A stretch of 64,000 nt of DNA from Spongospora subterranea (taxonomy: Eukaryota > Endomyxa > Phytomyxea > Plasmodiophorida > Plasmodiophoridae). A program made the position numbers and the translations under genes. The stretch spans positions 1 through 64,000 of the forward strand of contig OUQQ01000027.1 in the NCBI GenBank assembly GCA_900404475.1, given 5' to 3'. This document shows positions 12,410 through 25,008 of this stretch, piece after piece. Position 1 is the stretch's first letter; each line of letters starts with the position of its first letter. The notes under the pieces are model-generated. The model saw only the letters and a list, made by a program, of their open reading frames with translations, did not search any database and had not been told where the DNA came from.

Positions 12410-13138
12410 TCACCAGCCAGTTTGCGCCGCCCGACCGGGAGATGACATTGAAATTTGACCTGGTTTCCCGGAGTGGGACTCATGGTGTATCTACAGTTTT
12501 CATTTTAACACTGTCGTCTACCCGTAAAACATGGCGGCACATTCTCGCCCAAAGAATGATTTATCTAAATGCAGCACGGCCTCATGTCACATTTACGAGT
12601 TGGCGCCATTACTTCAAGTCGAACTGTCATGCCTGCCTCTTTTGAAAACCTGCAGTATGTTCAACCGGTTCAAGGTCATCTTATCATCGTTGCGGATCGG
12701 GGTCGCAAGTTTTCTGTGCATAGGTGACTAAACAAAAAATCGGTGGATTTGTGACTCATAAGACTACTGAAGTTGACTGCTCGTGATGTAATAGAGCCAG
12801 ACTAGATGCGTTCAAATGTCCAGAACTGTATGTTGTCCATGGCCAGAGCATATCTTACACCTACGATAATAGCATATAGAACAGCTATAGCTCGAGATGG
12901 AACTCCATCCTCCCATGATGCGCTAAAGTTTTTCTTTCTTAAAAAATTGACCAACTAATTCTCAACATTGGGGTTTTTCAATCAAAATTTAATCTACAGT
13001 ATATTGTTAATGGCAATCCATCACCCTTCCAAGTTTCAATCTTAATGGTCGTGGTTGCCCCCCGTGAGTCGTGAGCGATCAATCCATTATCCAGTCGGTC
13101 AAATAATTGCACTCTAGGGGCCAAGAAGGCGGGTGGCG
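12410..13138. promoter_or_regulatory. Divergent intergenic region
   Basis: This gap separates the start of the minus-strand coiled-coil gene from the plus-strand TEN1 gene and must carry both promoters. A 66-codon open frame (12531-12731, +) shows no domain motif and is not counted as a gene. No specific regulatory motif can be assigned. Confidence 0.35.
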
Positions 13139-13590
13139 ATGCGATTCTCGCATCGCCCTGTCCCGTCTCAATGCCCCATAGCATCTGGGGAAGTCATCCT
13201 CCTACATGAGCTGGCCGATATGGAATTAGGCCGGGCCGTCCGAGTTGTAGGGCGTGTCATCGATTTCATCCCTGGTGAAAAGAAAGCAATTATTGAGATG
13301 GACGGCTGTCACGTCGTTATCATCACCGATATTATGGTTATTGACGGCAGCTTTGGCGACCATTCCCTCTTCACTTTTATTGGTGAAGTTTGTTCTTATC
13401 AGGTGCTAATATCTGCAATTTTGTGAATGCTTTCACGATTGATTTTGTTTAGCCGGACCCTGGTACCAAATGTCTTCGTCCTCGAATAGCGTTGAAAGTA
13501 GATGGGCTCAACTTGCAGTTGTACAAGATTGCAATTCAAGAAAGGAGGAAGTTTTATCCTATTCGACCCCTGGATCTTCGTCCAAAGTAA
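13139..13590 (+). CDS. TEN1: TEN1-like CST telomere-complex subunit (OB-fold)
   Basis: Two exons, 13139-13402 and 13453-13590, are split by a 50-bp GT..AG intron and encode 133 aa, close to animal TEN1 (about 123 aa). The protein has a single OB-fold. A GEVILLHEL start is followed by the strand LGRAVRVVGRVIDF, then FIGEV. The C-terminal helix VDGLNLQLYKIAIQERRKF matches the family's V.GMN....AI..RR pattern closely. Family knowledge: TEN1 binds STN1 within the CST complex, which caps telomeres and helps fill in the C-strand through DNA polymerase alpha. The start is the ATG at 13139; an in-frame GTG lies just upstream. The other CST subunits are not in this window. RPA3 or RMI2 are other single OB-fold proteins, but the C-terminal helix favours TEN1. 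Confidence 0.78.
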
Positions 13591-14586
13591 TTTCTGCCTT
13601 TTGCTTTCGACTGGAGCATATTGGCAGTCAAACTAAATCATCCTCAAAACGTCTTGGACTTCATTTTCTCACTGCAATGTTGAACGCTCTCAACCGTCGG
13701 ATTTGCTTATTTGCCCATGTAATACCAGTTACGTACGAGTAAACAGTTAAGATATTTTCAATTTTTGTGCAAGTGCCCGCGTCTACTCGGTTGCTGGGGT
13801 TTTGTCAGATGACCGTCAACTTTAATATTATGCTGCTCAGAGTCAGGCTTCTTTATCTGCATTGCATCTCCTTATTGGCACGCCAAACTGCCGCTCAAAC
13901 CAACTGGCTCTTTATGGGTAATATGTACTGTTGATTTTCAAACTTTTTCACTTAAAGTACTTTACTTTATCGAAAAGCTGAATTCATTGGCGTCTCACAT
14001 GCATCTGTCTGGTGTAGGATTTATTTGACATGTCGGGCCCAAATCCATTCATCATCGTGCAGCATGCAACAATTCTCATATTGTTATTTCGAGGTCCAGG
14101 CGACGTATCTCACTGCACCTTACATATGGAAGTTTTAAGAATGTTGAATTCCGGTCACTCTTCAGCAAATTCCCGTCAGATGCATCCGAGGCGCAAATAT
14201 ATTGGCCTGCCGATCAGAGGATATATTTGAATTATGAATGTCGTTCAAGAATATAACAAGGTTCAGCCGAAAAATTGGAAAACTGTATCACAAAGGATCT
14301 GCTCTCGGATACTACTAGATGATATCTCTGGTTGACATTGCAACAATCAACATTAAAAAATTTATTGAGTGATCTGCAATGTGATCGAATATTCATACCA
14401 TCGAGGGGTTCTTCAAAAACTGAGTTTTGGGGTGGTGTAAATCCTTTGCTGAACGAGGTTGGCCCTCATCTTGTTGGCCATTATTCCACGACGCACAATA
14501 ATAATTCTGAGTCATGCTTGGTACTTGACTGTTGATGTCTAGGATACCCTGCTACAGTGCTGTCATTCCTTGAGATTCATATTGAT
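13591..14586. other. Interval between TEN1 and RAB3GAP2, possibly with short exons
   Basis: No gene can be assigned. One open stretch on the plus strand (about 14101-14256, ending YWPADQRIYLNYECRSRI) has a coding look but no recognised family. It could be a 5' exon of RAB3GAP2, whose extreme N-terminus is not resolved, or a remnant. Confidence 0.3.
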
Positions 14587-17500
14587 ATGTGTCTGATCGC
14601 TAGCAGAGACACAATGTCCGTTAAAGGTCGTCTGGTTTTGGATTCCATATATTCGACCCCCGATCAAACAACACAGGGCACCGTTCTTTGGTCGCTGTCG
14701 CTCTCTGGCCGTGTACTTATCAGGGCAACCGGTTCGGTATTAACTGTTGCCTTGTCGGGACATGAACCAATTCTTTGGCCTTCCATATCTGAAATCGTTC
14801 CAGACTGCGAACCATCGTAATTCGAATACACATACCGAGGTCATTGAGTAGGATTTTTTACTAATTCACACTATTTAGGGTAATTATCACTGCCGTGATC
14901 GCTGTGGACACCAGGGAGAGTTTTCGTGTCATTGTCGGATTTAATCATGGCCTTGTAGTGTGTCTCACCTCTGTATATGTTTCTCAGTTTACGTCGAGTT
15001 TCTCATCATTTATTCGGAACTCATAGGAACATAAACTCTTGTTTTCTTACATTTTGCATGAATGTCCAGTTTTGTCTTTGAAAACGTTCAAGTCCGGGGT
15101 CTGTTTCCACCAGTAGGCGACTTTCCTTTTTGTCCATTCTTTCTACTTAAACTCCGACAGCGATGGCGACGACGAGGATCTTATGGTCCGATACAACAAC
15201 GTTCTTGTCTTGGTTGATAGAGGCTCATTCAAAGCAGACGGAGATGCAAATTTGTTTCAGGCCAACAAGTTTCGTATTCAATCTCAAAACATGATTTGCG
15301 ACTTTGCCGTCATCAGTACGCTAGACGATGAGCCAATTCTGTTGCCCTTAAAGTCTTATGCTATAATTCAGGCGATGAGCCCATGATCCGGCAACATTTT
15401 CTTGGATCTAAGCATCAGTTTGCTGCCATCAATATTATTACGGTGGGTGGCCCGCCGTCCAATATGGTGGCTTACTCTCGCCTCTCACGCGACCCACCGC
15501 CGGCCGAGATTGTTTCACAAGCAGTAGTGGAAGTTAAGAAATTTGCTTCGGGTTTTCTTGCTTTTGGCAGGAAAATTCTGATTGATGAATCTGATGTTGA
15601 AGAGGTTGCTGGTACTGTTTTAAAACCTATGCCAATTCCGCTTGTTTATAAACTGGATCGCAGGAGACTTATCAACGAACAAAGTTGCCTTAGACTTAAC
15701 GCCTCATGCTGTTCGTCCAGTTATATCAATAGGCGATGCCCCAAACCGAATCATTGAATCGATTGTCATCGATCAATTTGGTGGCCTGTTTGCCGCATGC
15801 GCCGATAATCTTGGTCGTGTAATGCTTTTAGATTTGAATCAGATGTTATTTGTCCGAATCTGGAAAGGTTATCGCGATGCTCGCGCCGCCTTTACCTCTG
15901 GTATGATCACACAAATCCAGTCGGGGTTCCCCATAACCGATTATTGCTTCAGTTGAAACAAATGGGCGACGAACATTGTTGTTACTGCTTTATATTCCTA
16001 CACGGGGGCTCCTGGAACTTTGGCATTTGCGGGGCGGGCGCGTTGCTGCTCTGAACATTGGCCGTCGCCATACCCTACAGCAGCATCAGGAATCAGCTGT
16101 TATTCATACTCGTCAAGGCATACTTCACCGCGTGCTCTTCGACCACAACTTTGAACAACTCTGGTCTAAATTGCATAACTGCGCCTCAGAACACGATAGC
16201 GACGCTGCTTTTGCTGCTGCTTCAGCCATTTTACGTGCTGATGCTTCGGTGAATCCTCTGTCGCTGGTCAACTCTGTCACAAAAACCTCAGCGTCTATCG
16301 CAGCTTGTCAGTCGCTTCTTATTCGACTCAGTGAGCAATATCCTATTTTATCGGCTGCCTCTTCGATTCTCAATGCCTACATTGATTTTGATACCCACGT
16401 TAGGGATCATTCCATGGTTCCTTTCGCAGATTTCTTCGCTGTGGTTTCCGATCCGAGTTATATTGGACCAGTTTCATCCGAAATCGGACGGTTCATGTTC
16501 GAACCGCTATTACGAGAGCAAGCCAGTATCAACGATTCGATTTGGACATTTATTCACAGTCTTAATCTCTCTCCAGAAGCCCTTGCCGTATGTCAATCTG
16601 TTTTTTTGGTTCCGCTCAATCGTCTCTTAACCACAATTCTGTCCGTTTACTTTATCCATTTTGTTTATTTTGTTTCTGATATAGTCAAATATCTCGTTTG
16701 TACCCTCTTTTGCATATTTTGTTTGAGTTCTACGGATCAGCGTTTTGTTGAGACACCTCGTCGTGCAGGGTTTTTTTTTGAGTTGGTTCTGGAACTGTAC
16801 AACCTCTCCATCAAGTTTGAGCATTTCATCGTTCTTGTCACCGTCTGATGAGGCGTTCCTGGGCGCTCTCCGCCAGAAATCGCTCCACACTATCAGTTCG
16901 TCAACGGATATCAATCGTGCTTTTACTCTATCGTCCAGTTTGCAATTATCTGCGATTTCCGATACATTACATCGCGCAGAACGTCTTGGTCAGTTCATGG
17001 ACGATAGTGGCATGCTTCCCTATCACGCTTCTTTAGCCGATTTTAACCAGAATCTCAATTATTTCCTGTCCAGCATTCTCATAGCTCGTCTTAACACGAT
17101 CGATGACATAAGGCAGGCTCTGACCGCCTCCGATAATACGTTTAATCAGTTTCTGACGAGATCCGTTTCAGCTTTTCCAGAAAACATTTCGCTTCAGGTA
17201 TTTTTCCAAGGTAACTACTTTTCGTAATTCTAATTTTGTGTAGGAGGTCACGTTACGCTGTTCTCAATTGCTGTTTACTGAACGACGCGACATGGCCGGT
17301 GCTGTTCAGATACTCGAGATGGCACCGGGTTCTGGGTCCAAATTTCGTTGCGCTGTATCGATTTTACGAGTTGTAATCGATGCGCTTTTTTCGATTTTTT
17401 TCATACATGTTTGTGATGTGCCACCACGAGAAAAGGTTTCTCTTGCCGCAAACGACTGGGTCGCCACCCTGAGCCTTCTGCGCATTGTTCATTTGATGGT

Positions 17501-18444
17501 CGCCGACAAGGATGTTATTGTAAATTCACAGCAATACGAAAATTGTGTTTTGGCTAATTGTACAATACAGATGGACATTCGAATGGAGCCATTAGATGAA
17601 TTTTCCATGCTTCTTCTTGAAGAAATCCGGATTAATCATTTGGCAGTCGTTGTGAAAATGGCAGTCGAGGCCGATGCATTCTCGGTTGCCAACTCTCATA
17701 ATTTCGCATTGATGTTTCCTGATTTTACTTCTGCATCCCTGAACATTGATTGCCGCTTAACCAAGCGTACCTCGGTAAAACGAACTTTTGAGTGTCCGCA
17801 CAATACTTATCCCAGCAATCGACTGAATGCGATCTATTTCTTTGACGTAGGCTGCTCGTCGTGATTTTATTTTATGGTGTCTGACGAATCGTGATAGCGA
17901 CCAAGAGAACGCATTAATGACACTCGCACGAGACCTCCATGTCCACGACGCCGTCCTCCAGAATCGGCTTGTGCAATTTCTATCGGAATCACCAAAACAT
18001 CCCGCTGTTGTTTCCTATCTTATAGGGTCTGAGTCCAGCTACTCGCCCGCGATTGCCGCTCTTTTTGTAGAGCGTTGCCACACGTTCTTAGTTGATGCTG
18101 TGTCTGCGCTGGTGGCGGCCTCTAATTCCCGAAGCCGGACTGTCAATTCGCAGGCGAAATCGACTTTGAATGCTTTGCCAGCTGGAGCGATATCATGGTT
18201 GGAAGGTGAACTGGGAGAGCTGGGCGGGCAGAAACGGTATCGCAGCATGTCGGCAATCCTGTCGTTGGCATCTGATCTCCAACAACTGTCACGTTACGTC
18301 CTCGAGTACATGTCTGTTGATGGCGATGAAGCCAATCCTGCACGAATCGAATCGATGAAACAAATTCAGCGAACAGTAGACGCTCTCGTTGATGCTCTCT
18401 CCGCCATTAATGATGGCAAAAACAGAGTAAAATTAAGTGAATGA
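14587..18444 (+). CDS. RAB3GAP2: Rab3 GTPase-activating protein, non-catalytic (regulatory) subunit
   Basis: Exons fixed by phase and homology are 14587-14816, 14879-14959, 15070-15112, 15177-15315, 15372-15611, 15685-15900, 15953-16587 and 16769-17197. Coding then continues from 17244 and from about 17898 to 18440, with less certain junctions. The N-terminal beta-propeller carries the strongest family blocks: LSLSGRVLIRA, VIVGFNHGLVV, CADNLGRVMLLD followed by WKGYRDAR, and LYIPTRGLLELW followed by GGRVAALNIG. The remainder is the long helical C-terminal region (LSPEALA then GFFLSWFW). Family knowledge: with RAB3GAP1 this subunit forms a complex that acts as a GAP for Rab3 and an exchange factor for Rab18 at the ER. 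The first exon and the last 150 or so residues are uncertain, and the stretch at 18490-18600 may be its true C-terminus. Confidence 0.85.
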
Positions 18445-18480
18445 TTAGAAAACTCTCGCGTTCGAGACTGGAGAACCGTT

Positions 18481-19615
18481 TTGACGATTCTTAACATGCT
18501 AACTTCGTACGATCAACATTACCGTGTTGCTTCCCTGAATTGTTTAGGTGTGATTATGAGTTCCTGTCAAAGCGTCAAGTCACTTTTTCTGAGGAGCTCG
18601 GACATAGAACGAAAGATGTCCTCTGATGGTTCTGATACACCGCCCTACAACTTACTTTCCTTTGGTTTTAAAGGTAACTCACGTCGATTAAGGCGGTTCA
18701 CAGCTGATCATTTTACTTCCATGAAACTTTCCACTATTCAGACTATGAACATGATTTGATTTCTGCGGTATCTATTGATGATGATCTTATACGCGGCAGG
18801 GTGATTTGGGGGGATGCTAATTTGATAATGGTGAAGAGCAAAAAAATCCAATTATTTAACCTTCATGAATCCCATTTTATCAGCTGTTCAGCGCTAGTTG
18901 GCTGTCGATATTTCCCAGAACTGTTTCACCTGATGAACAACAAAACCGACCAAGAATGATGATCTTCATTCCAAATTAGCCGTTAACGATCAGTCCAGTA
19001 TTTTGAACATACTTATCGCGCCATGGTCACGTATTTTTTGCCATTGGACCATTGCAAGCCCCGATAGCTGGTAGATATCTCACTTTTACAGGACCGAGTG
19101 ATAAAAACGTCATGAAGTGATAGTTGGATGTTTCGGTATAGATAGAAGAGCGTCAACGGTTGTTGAATTTCTTCTACGCTCTTCAGATCTTGTTCATCTA
19201 CAGGTTTTTATCATCATTTGGCATCAGGTGGCTATACCAACTTTCGATTTTCTCAACCGTCGATGGTCCATGTTCATACTTGGATGCTGGTTTCATTTTC
19301 AAACGTTTTCTAGCCTCGATGAAGGTTTACGTTCTTCCTTTCGTTCGCCTTTTGTCAGTTGTGTCTTTCGAAAAAAAAGTTTTCAAAGACAATTTTTTAT
19401 CCACAATCAATCGGTATTTTCGGTAGTTCCACTGATTTTTAATATTAGGATGTCATATGACAGCATCAGGAACGAACCCGAGAGTCATCTTCAGCAGGTT
19501 GATACCTTTCATTCATCAGTTCAATACAATCCTCGTCGTGCACTAGGAATTCAGCAAGCGGTCGTTCTTGGAAGCACTATGCTGGTTTTTGAACAAAAAC
19601 GTTTTTTGTGAATTC
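18481..19615 (+). CDS. Unidentified coding region downstream of RAB3GAP2
   Basis: A stretch around 18500-18600 reads WRTVLTILNMLTSYDQHYR and could be the end of RAB3GAP2. Further on, 18618-18676 joins 18745-18958 in phase through a roughly 68-bp GTAACT..CAG intron, giving NLLSFGFKDYEHDLISAV and then DDLIRGRVIWGDANLIMVK. This looks like a beta-strand-rich, possibly WD-like segment. Later open frames up to 19611 are plausible but unlinked. I do not recognise a family. It may be a separate small gene or a rearranged continuation of RAB3GAP2. Confidence 0.3.
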
Positions 19616-20570
19616 ATTTCCACAAACAATACTGTTCCGGTGTTCTTGCAACTGTCCCCTATGAACTACTACTTGAGCCGATCTCAAGAGACCTAATAAA
19701 ACCAGTTTTGTTTACTATTGCCAACCAAATAGACAGCCTGACCCTGCACAACATGTCTGTTGGCAACTAGAAAGCTATGACAATCCGTAGCCTTGATCGA
19801 AAATTTATCAAGAGAGACGGATCGCCACACATGTGTGCTGAACATCCGGAGTCGATGATCCAGGTAGGCCTTGTTAGCTTTACGGTTCTAGACGGGCTGA
19901 CCGGAAGGGAGAACAGTGAAGGTATGGGCTTGCTCTTAGCGAACTTGGGACGCAATTCAGGGTGTTGAGCCCAGCATTAGTTGTCGCAATGTGAATTGGA
20001 GCGATGAAATGTGCCCTTGTAATGCTTAGTAGTATCAGTTCCAGCATGTTCGGCGTGATGTCGTCCCGCGACAGAAGCTGCGCCTCGTGATAGATGAGTT
20101 CTGAGAGATTAAGTCCTACAGTCTTGGGTTATCGGTGAGCTTGATGATAACGGAATCGAATTCTCGTGGAAGTCCGATTGTAGCTTGTCGATGAGATCGT
20201 CATCACTTAGTATTTTTCCAGTACTATGGAGCCTCGTAGATGAGCTTTGATTAGAGGATGCGTAGTTAGCAATTGATGAGTTTCCTTTTTCTAAATTCCA
20301 AAATTCTTCGCCGACCTCGTACGTGTTGCTCGCGACTTCTTCTGGCACAGGTCCTGTATTTATTTCACCCAAACTGCTTGTGCGCTTGTTTCATTGAATG
20401 ACGATACATAGGAGGTGGTCAACAGGTATGGTGCAGATAATGGGTTTGGCTTTCTTATCACCCTGCTCTTCTTGATGGCGAATAAGATTTCCTTCATGGT
20501 ATTATGTAACGTGAGCGTAATTGTAACGTGAACTTTTCTAGCGGTGTGATCCTCGAGCATGTGTTCAACT
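19600..20570 (-). mobile_element. Decayed Ty1/copia retrotransposon fragment (gag end and protease)
   Basis: On the minus strand, a broken gag zinc knuckle ends in a CW..HPELRPKF-type motif (about 20030-19940). It is followed by the copia aspartic protease signature WIIDSGCSAHMCGD at about 19870-19830. The reading frame is broken by stops and shifts before and after this point, and no integrase or reverse transcriptase is intact. Open frames up to 20560 may be further gag sequence. No LTRs were recognised. The element is not functional. Confidence 0.75.
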
Positions 20571-21386
20571 ATGTGTAACGTCAGGTCTAAGTGTAACGTC
20601 GGGTCGCCAGGTAACGTAATTTTCGACGATGGACGCTATAGGTGTATAGTAGGGGAAACGTTATGACGGTGTGCTGCAGAGGGAGCCTCCGACAACGTTG
20701 TAGTCGTAGCGAATATTCGCCTGTCAAATCTGTTGATCCAAACGTTGATCCGTTTTGTGCAGAGTCCGGCTGACGATTTGGCTGGCAATTGCAAGAGCTA
20801 ATTGTCAGGTCATGGTACACGGAAACGGCGCTTTGTACTCGCAACTAACTCTCACAATATCATGGAATGGAGATAGCAAAATTAACGGTTGAAAGCTACA
20901 TGGAATTCTGTCTAAAAAAATATACATAGATTCATAAAATCCATGCCGATTGCTCGATCATGGACAGTGCATTCGACTGTGATTCTTTCAACCACGTCAA
21001 CGTGTACCATACAGTAATAATAATTCATGGTACACGTCTCACCATACGCACAATATAAAACCACAGGATTAACCTCAATGTTTGAACTTGAGATACTTAT
21101 GTATGCGGTAAAAGATACTTTGTGAGTCGTCAGCTCAAAACTGCATACACGTTTCCAATTCCCGTTGCCGATATGTTTGTTTGCGCCGACATGTTGTACT
21201 TTTGAGACTTTGGGGACATTTCCGACCGGGAATAGATTTGTGTGGATATGGAAGGTTGCGCTGTGTGTGTACATTATGAGTTTTGGGCTATGCTGTATGC
21301 AGACGCTGCGGACAATAATTATTATCAATCGCCTGGTGATCTACAGTAATCATTTTTATGACAGATCATTATAGGTCGCCCTAAAC
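20571..21386. other. Intergenic region upstream of BUD13
   Basis: I see no supported gene. The minus-strand open frame 20912-21328 has no motifs. A repeated GTAACGT word is frequent around 20500-20640. The BUD13 promoter should lie in the right-hand part. Confidence 0.4.
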
Positions 21387-23136
21387 ATGACTTCCAAAGC
21401 TGAGTATCTCAAGCGATATCTCAGTAGTGGCGATGGCGACAAGGGTGGCCTAAATAAGCAGGGTTCCAAGAAAAGAAAGGTCAAGAAAGGCGATTTGAAG
21501 ATTATAGAACAATACGACGATATTGAGGCCGACCTGAATCGAATTCGTCGTCTTAAACGTATAGCACTTTTTACATCTTTATTGACTTTTCCTACAGTTT
21601 TGATTTTTTTTTAACGGTTTCACGTGCTGATTTTAGTCTTAGGGGAGGAGGAGCTAGCTGCTGCGGTGGCTTTGAAAGAGGAACGGGAAACCAGTAATCG
21701 CATTATAGCAGAGCGCCGTATGCAGATGCGATTGCAGGATGGAAGCGGATGGACACAAATTGTAGGGTCAGCGAAACCATTACTCAAATATGGTATCAAC
21801 AAAAGGGAAGACCTTATGGCCACTGGAATAGGCAAACATGAAGAAGCCTTGCCATCTATAGAATCATCGCCGTATAAAGGGCGTCGAGTTGATGCCCCCG
21901 ATTCGTCACCAGCGAGAAGGGATTTTCGTGATTCATCCGATCTATCTACGACCAGGAGACATCGGTCTGATTCGCCCGACTTATCGCCAGATCGGGCAGC
22001 TTATTCACGTGATGTGCCTCTACCCCGTGCTGATTCTCCTGATTTATCTCCTACGAGGAGGCTTCGCGCCGATTCTCCTGATTTATCTTTTGCGAGAAGG
22101 CGTCGCGCTGATTCTCCTGATTTATCTCCTGCGAGAAGGCGTCGCGCTGATTCTCCTGATTTATCGCCTGCGAGAAGGCGTCGCGCTGATTCTCCTGATT
22201 TATCGCCTGCGAGAAGGCGTCGCGCTGATTCTCCAGATTTACCCCCTGCGAGAAGGAGTCGTGCTGTCTCTCCGATTTTATCCCCTGCAAGAAGAAGTCG
22301 CGCTGATTCTCCTGATCTATCTCCTGCAAGGAAGCGTCGCGTTAATTCTCTTGACTCGGCTCATACTAAATCTGAGCGTCCTAGCTCACCCGACTTGTCG
22401 CCAGCGAGAAGACCGCAGTCAGATTGTTCAAAATCAACGGCACGCATGCAAACAGGGTCTATGTCCATTACCAATACCTCTCCAGTTCAATTTGACCATC
22501 CGAAGACGATTGTTCGTGATATACACGGTCGCGTAGTTAATGTTGATAAGGCCATTGCCGAGCAGGAACTCCTTAAACAGGTATGCTGTGTCTGTCTCCA
22601 TCACTTCAGTTAATCAATTTCGTTGTGCTAATCAGGAGGAAGCTGCCAAAAAAGAAATGTTTTGGTCGTCGGGTATTGTGCAAAAAGAGGAACAAATTGC
22701 TCGTCGAATTGCAATTAACACAGAATCGGCCACGCCCTTCGTTCGTACTGTTAACGATGTTGAAATGAATAATGAGTTGAAAGAAGCGACGAGATTTGGC
22801 GATCCGATGTTTTTCCAGATGCAAGAGAAGCGCAAGAAGGAGGCTCAGGAGCGCATTGATCAACAATCAAAGAAGCTGGAGAAACAGAGACGGAAGCTTG
22901 CTAAAGCCGGTGTCATTTTGGAAGATCCGACTGTGCTCCAAGAACAAATGGTTAAACCCAGGCGTAGGCCGGTATATGTCGGCCCTGCTTGGGTAAACCG
23001 ATATGGAATTTGTCCAGGGTATAGGTGGGACGGAGTGGATAGAACTAACGGCTGGGAAATCACACGATTTGAGATTGAGGCCAAACGCCAGGCGACGCAA
23101 GTGACTGCATATCATTACTCTGTTGAGGACATGTAA
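21387..23136 (+). CDS. BUD13: BUD13 homolog, RES splicing complex subunit
   Basis: Three exons, 21387-21558, 21637-22580 and 22636-23136, total 1617 nt and 538 aa; both introns are GT..AG (78 and 55 bp). The N-terminus SKAEYLKRYLSSG is the BUD13 signature. The middle is a low-complexity tract of about ten copies of the 13-residue unit RADSPDLSPARRR, like the DSPDxSPxRR repeats of animal BUD13. The C-terminus, with RYGICPGYRWDGVDRTNG and the terminal SVEDM, is the conserved Pfam Bud13 region that contacts SNU17/RBMX2. The protein acts in the nucleus, where the RES complex stabilises the activated spliceosome and promotes splicing of certain introns. Length and both ends fit the family, so the model is probably complete. 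Confidence 0.96.
22029..22345 (+). repeat. 39-bp coding tandem repeat in BUD13
   Basis: About eight near-identical 39-bp units encode RADSPDLSPARRR variants. The central copies are almost identical at the DNA level, while the flanking ones diverge. This points to recent expansion or homogenisation by slippage or unequal exchange. Other frames stay open across the tract because of the periodicity. Confidence 0.9.
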
Positions 23137-25008
23137 TTAATATATAGTTGACATCTTAGTACCAGGCCGTAATTCTCCCTGTGTTGATGTCGCCTCTCAA
23201 TCCATCACCTTTTCTCCCATTCACATCTGTCCTTCAACTTGTCAAACTTTGAAAGCAACTAACTTTTGTAGATTATTGGTACAGCTTTCTGCACTGCATC
23301 CCCTTATTGCCCTCGATCTATATAGCGCTTTCCCGAATTTCGACTGTTGACCAAGGGCCTCTCAAAGTAAACAATACCAGTCAGGATATCTTATGATAAT
23401 GTCTTTTCCCATACAAATTGATAATCGCTGGTTTATTTCTCCATTGGCGATCGGCGCGGCAGTCGGCATTGCTTAAATCGGCTGTGCCTTCAAAGCCGTA
23501 TCGGCATGGTTGCAGACCGAATTCAATGGAAAAACTTTGAATATATCATTCGAACTAATCATCGCAATAATGTGAGCATATGAACTCATCAACCCGTTTT
23601 TGTAGATGTTCTTGGTTCAAAGAACATTTCGAATGAAAAACGTTATCAGTCATAATTCAAGGTCGCATGGAAAGGAATCAAGAAAGTTTGTGGAGATCCT
23701 GGACCTGTTCCATTCTCTCATCCTTTTTCCTAAGATCACAGGAGAAAGCAGCCTGTTTAATTTTCTAAACAATATTTCTAAATCTGCGAGTGACAGAGGA
23801 CTTGTTTTCTCCACATTGTTCCCGTTGTTGATATTGATGGTTTCCAAACGAATCTGGCGGTAGCGAACCGACAAGGTCCACAAACGTGCCATGGCTTGTG
23901 GGAAAATTGTCTGCAATAATAACTCTCATATATTGGACCCATTCCTGAACGCCATCTGGTCGACCAAACAAGCTATGGTCATAGCACGATATCCAAGGCC
24001 CTGGAATCGGCCCATGATTTCTGCGAAAACATAAACGAGATCACCAAAATGCAAGACGGTTTTATTGGTTTATGAAAGCGCAGCAGAATCGTTTTCCCTT
24101 GCAGCTTGAAGCATCAATAGGAATGCTTATTCTTCACGTCTTTGCTCAAAGTGGAGTATCTAGGCGACACCGATAGTGTCAAATTTCTGATCGCCAAACA
24201 TATTTATGGGCGAATTGCATGCAAACAAGATGCGAGCGGAGCTGCAGGTCTGCAGTTGAACACGTTCAATATCACAATCTATTGGCAAAGCGTACAAATA
24301 CAAAGGCAATCATAAGTTTTTACGAGATTGGCGAAGTGCACCAACGAGACAAGAATCAGCATGTTCACATGAACAAATGGCGCGAATGTCCACTGGAATG
24401 AACATTCAGATTTGCTCATTTCCAAAACCGCTATGTACCGCGTCTGTTCACGACCTTGATTTGGACCATTAGGACTGATGCCTTTGAGGCCAATGCTGGA
24501 GGGGCGCTGGTAAAGGGGTTGCCGGCTACTCTTGGCAAGACGGCGACGTGGTCAGGACAGCTCTACGGCACCGGCTCCAGGGCCAGCGCAGGTTCCCCGG
24601 CAACACACTAATAACTTCGCAGCATTAGGTACTGTCAAAACGGTTAACTTTATTATGAATCGCTCTTGTTTTATGCATCAGTTATAATTGATACGTGTTC
24701 ATACTGATACCATATTTAGAAACTATTTTTCTGTGTTTATTATGAAGATGGTTTTTTTACGGACACAACTACAGCCAACCCGTATGTAGAAACAAGACGA
24801 AAGCCCACTCTGTTATTTATTTATATCGCAGAATATTCACAAAACCACTTAACTAATCCCCAAACTTTTCCAACACTAGGCAATACACTCTCCATCTCGA
24901 AGGTTATAAATCGCAACGACAACCAACCAACCAACCCTGTCGCCGCCATATTGCGTGGCAACAAAAGGTTGCGCTGTGTCGTTGAGCTCTCGATGAGGGC
25001 TGCGCATA
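23137..25008. other. Gene-poor interval, probably decayed mobile DNA
   Basis: No intact gene is seen in about 1.9 kb. Minus-strand open frames around 23650-23971 (LVGSLPPDSFGNHQYQQ) overlap with frame shifts and may be a degraded transposase, but no diagnostic motif is left. A short GC-richer patch lies at 24480-24610. The first part should contain the BUD13 3' end. Confidence 0.4.

Noticed and set aside
21889..22536. Long overlapping open frames on both strands across the BUD13 repeat tract (for example 22051-22329 minus)
   Set aside because: They arise because a 39-bp repeat keeps every frame open. The BUD13 frame alone has family homology and continues on both sides.
23650..23971. Minus-strand frames as a transposase gene
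   Set aside because: The frames shift against each other and I could not find any catalytic block; kept only as possible decayed mobile DNA.
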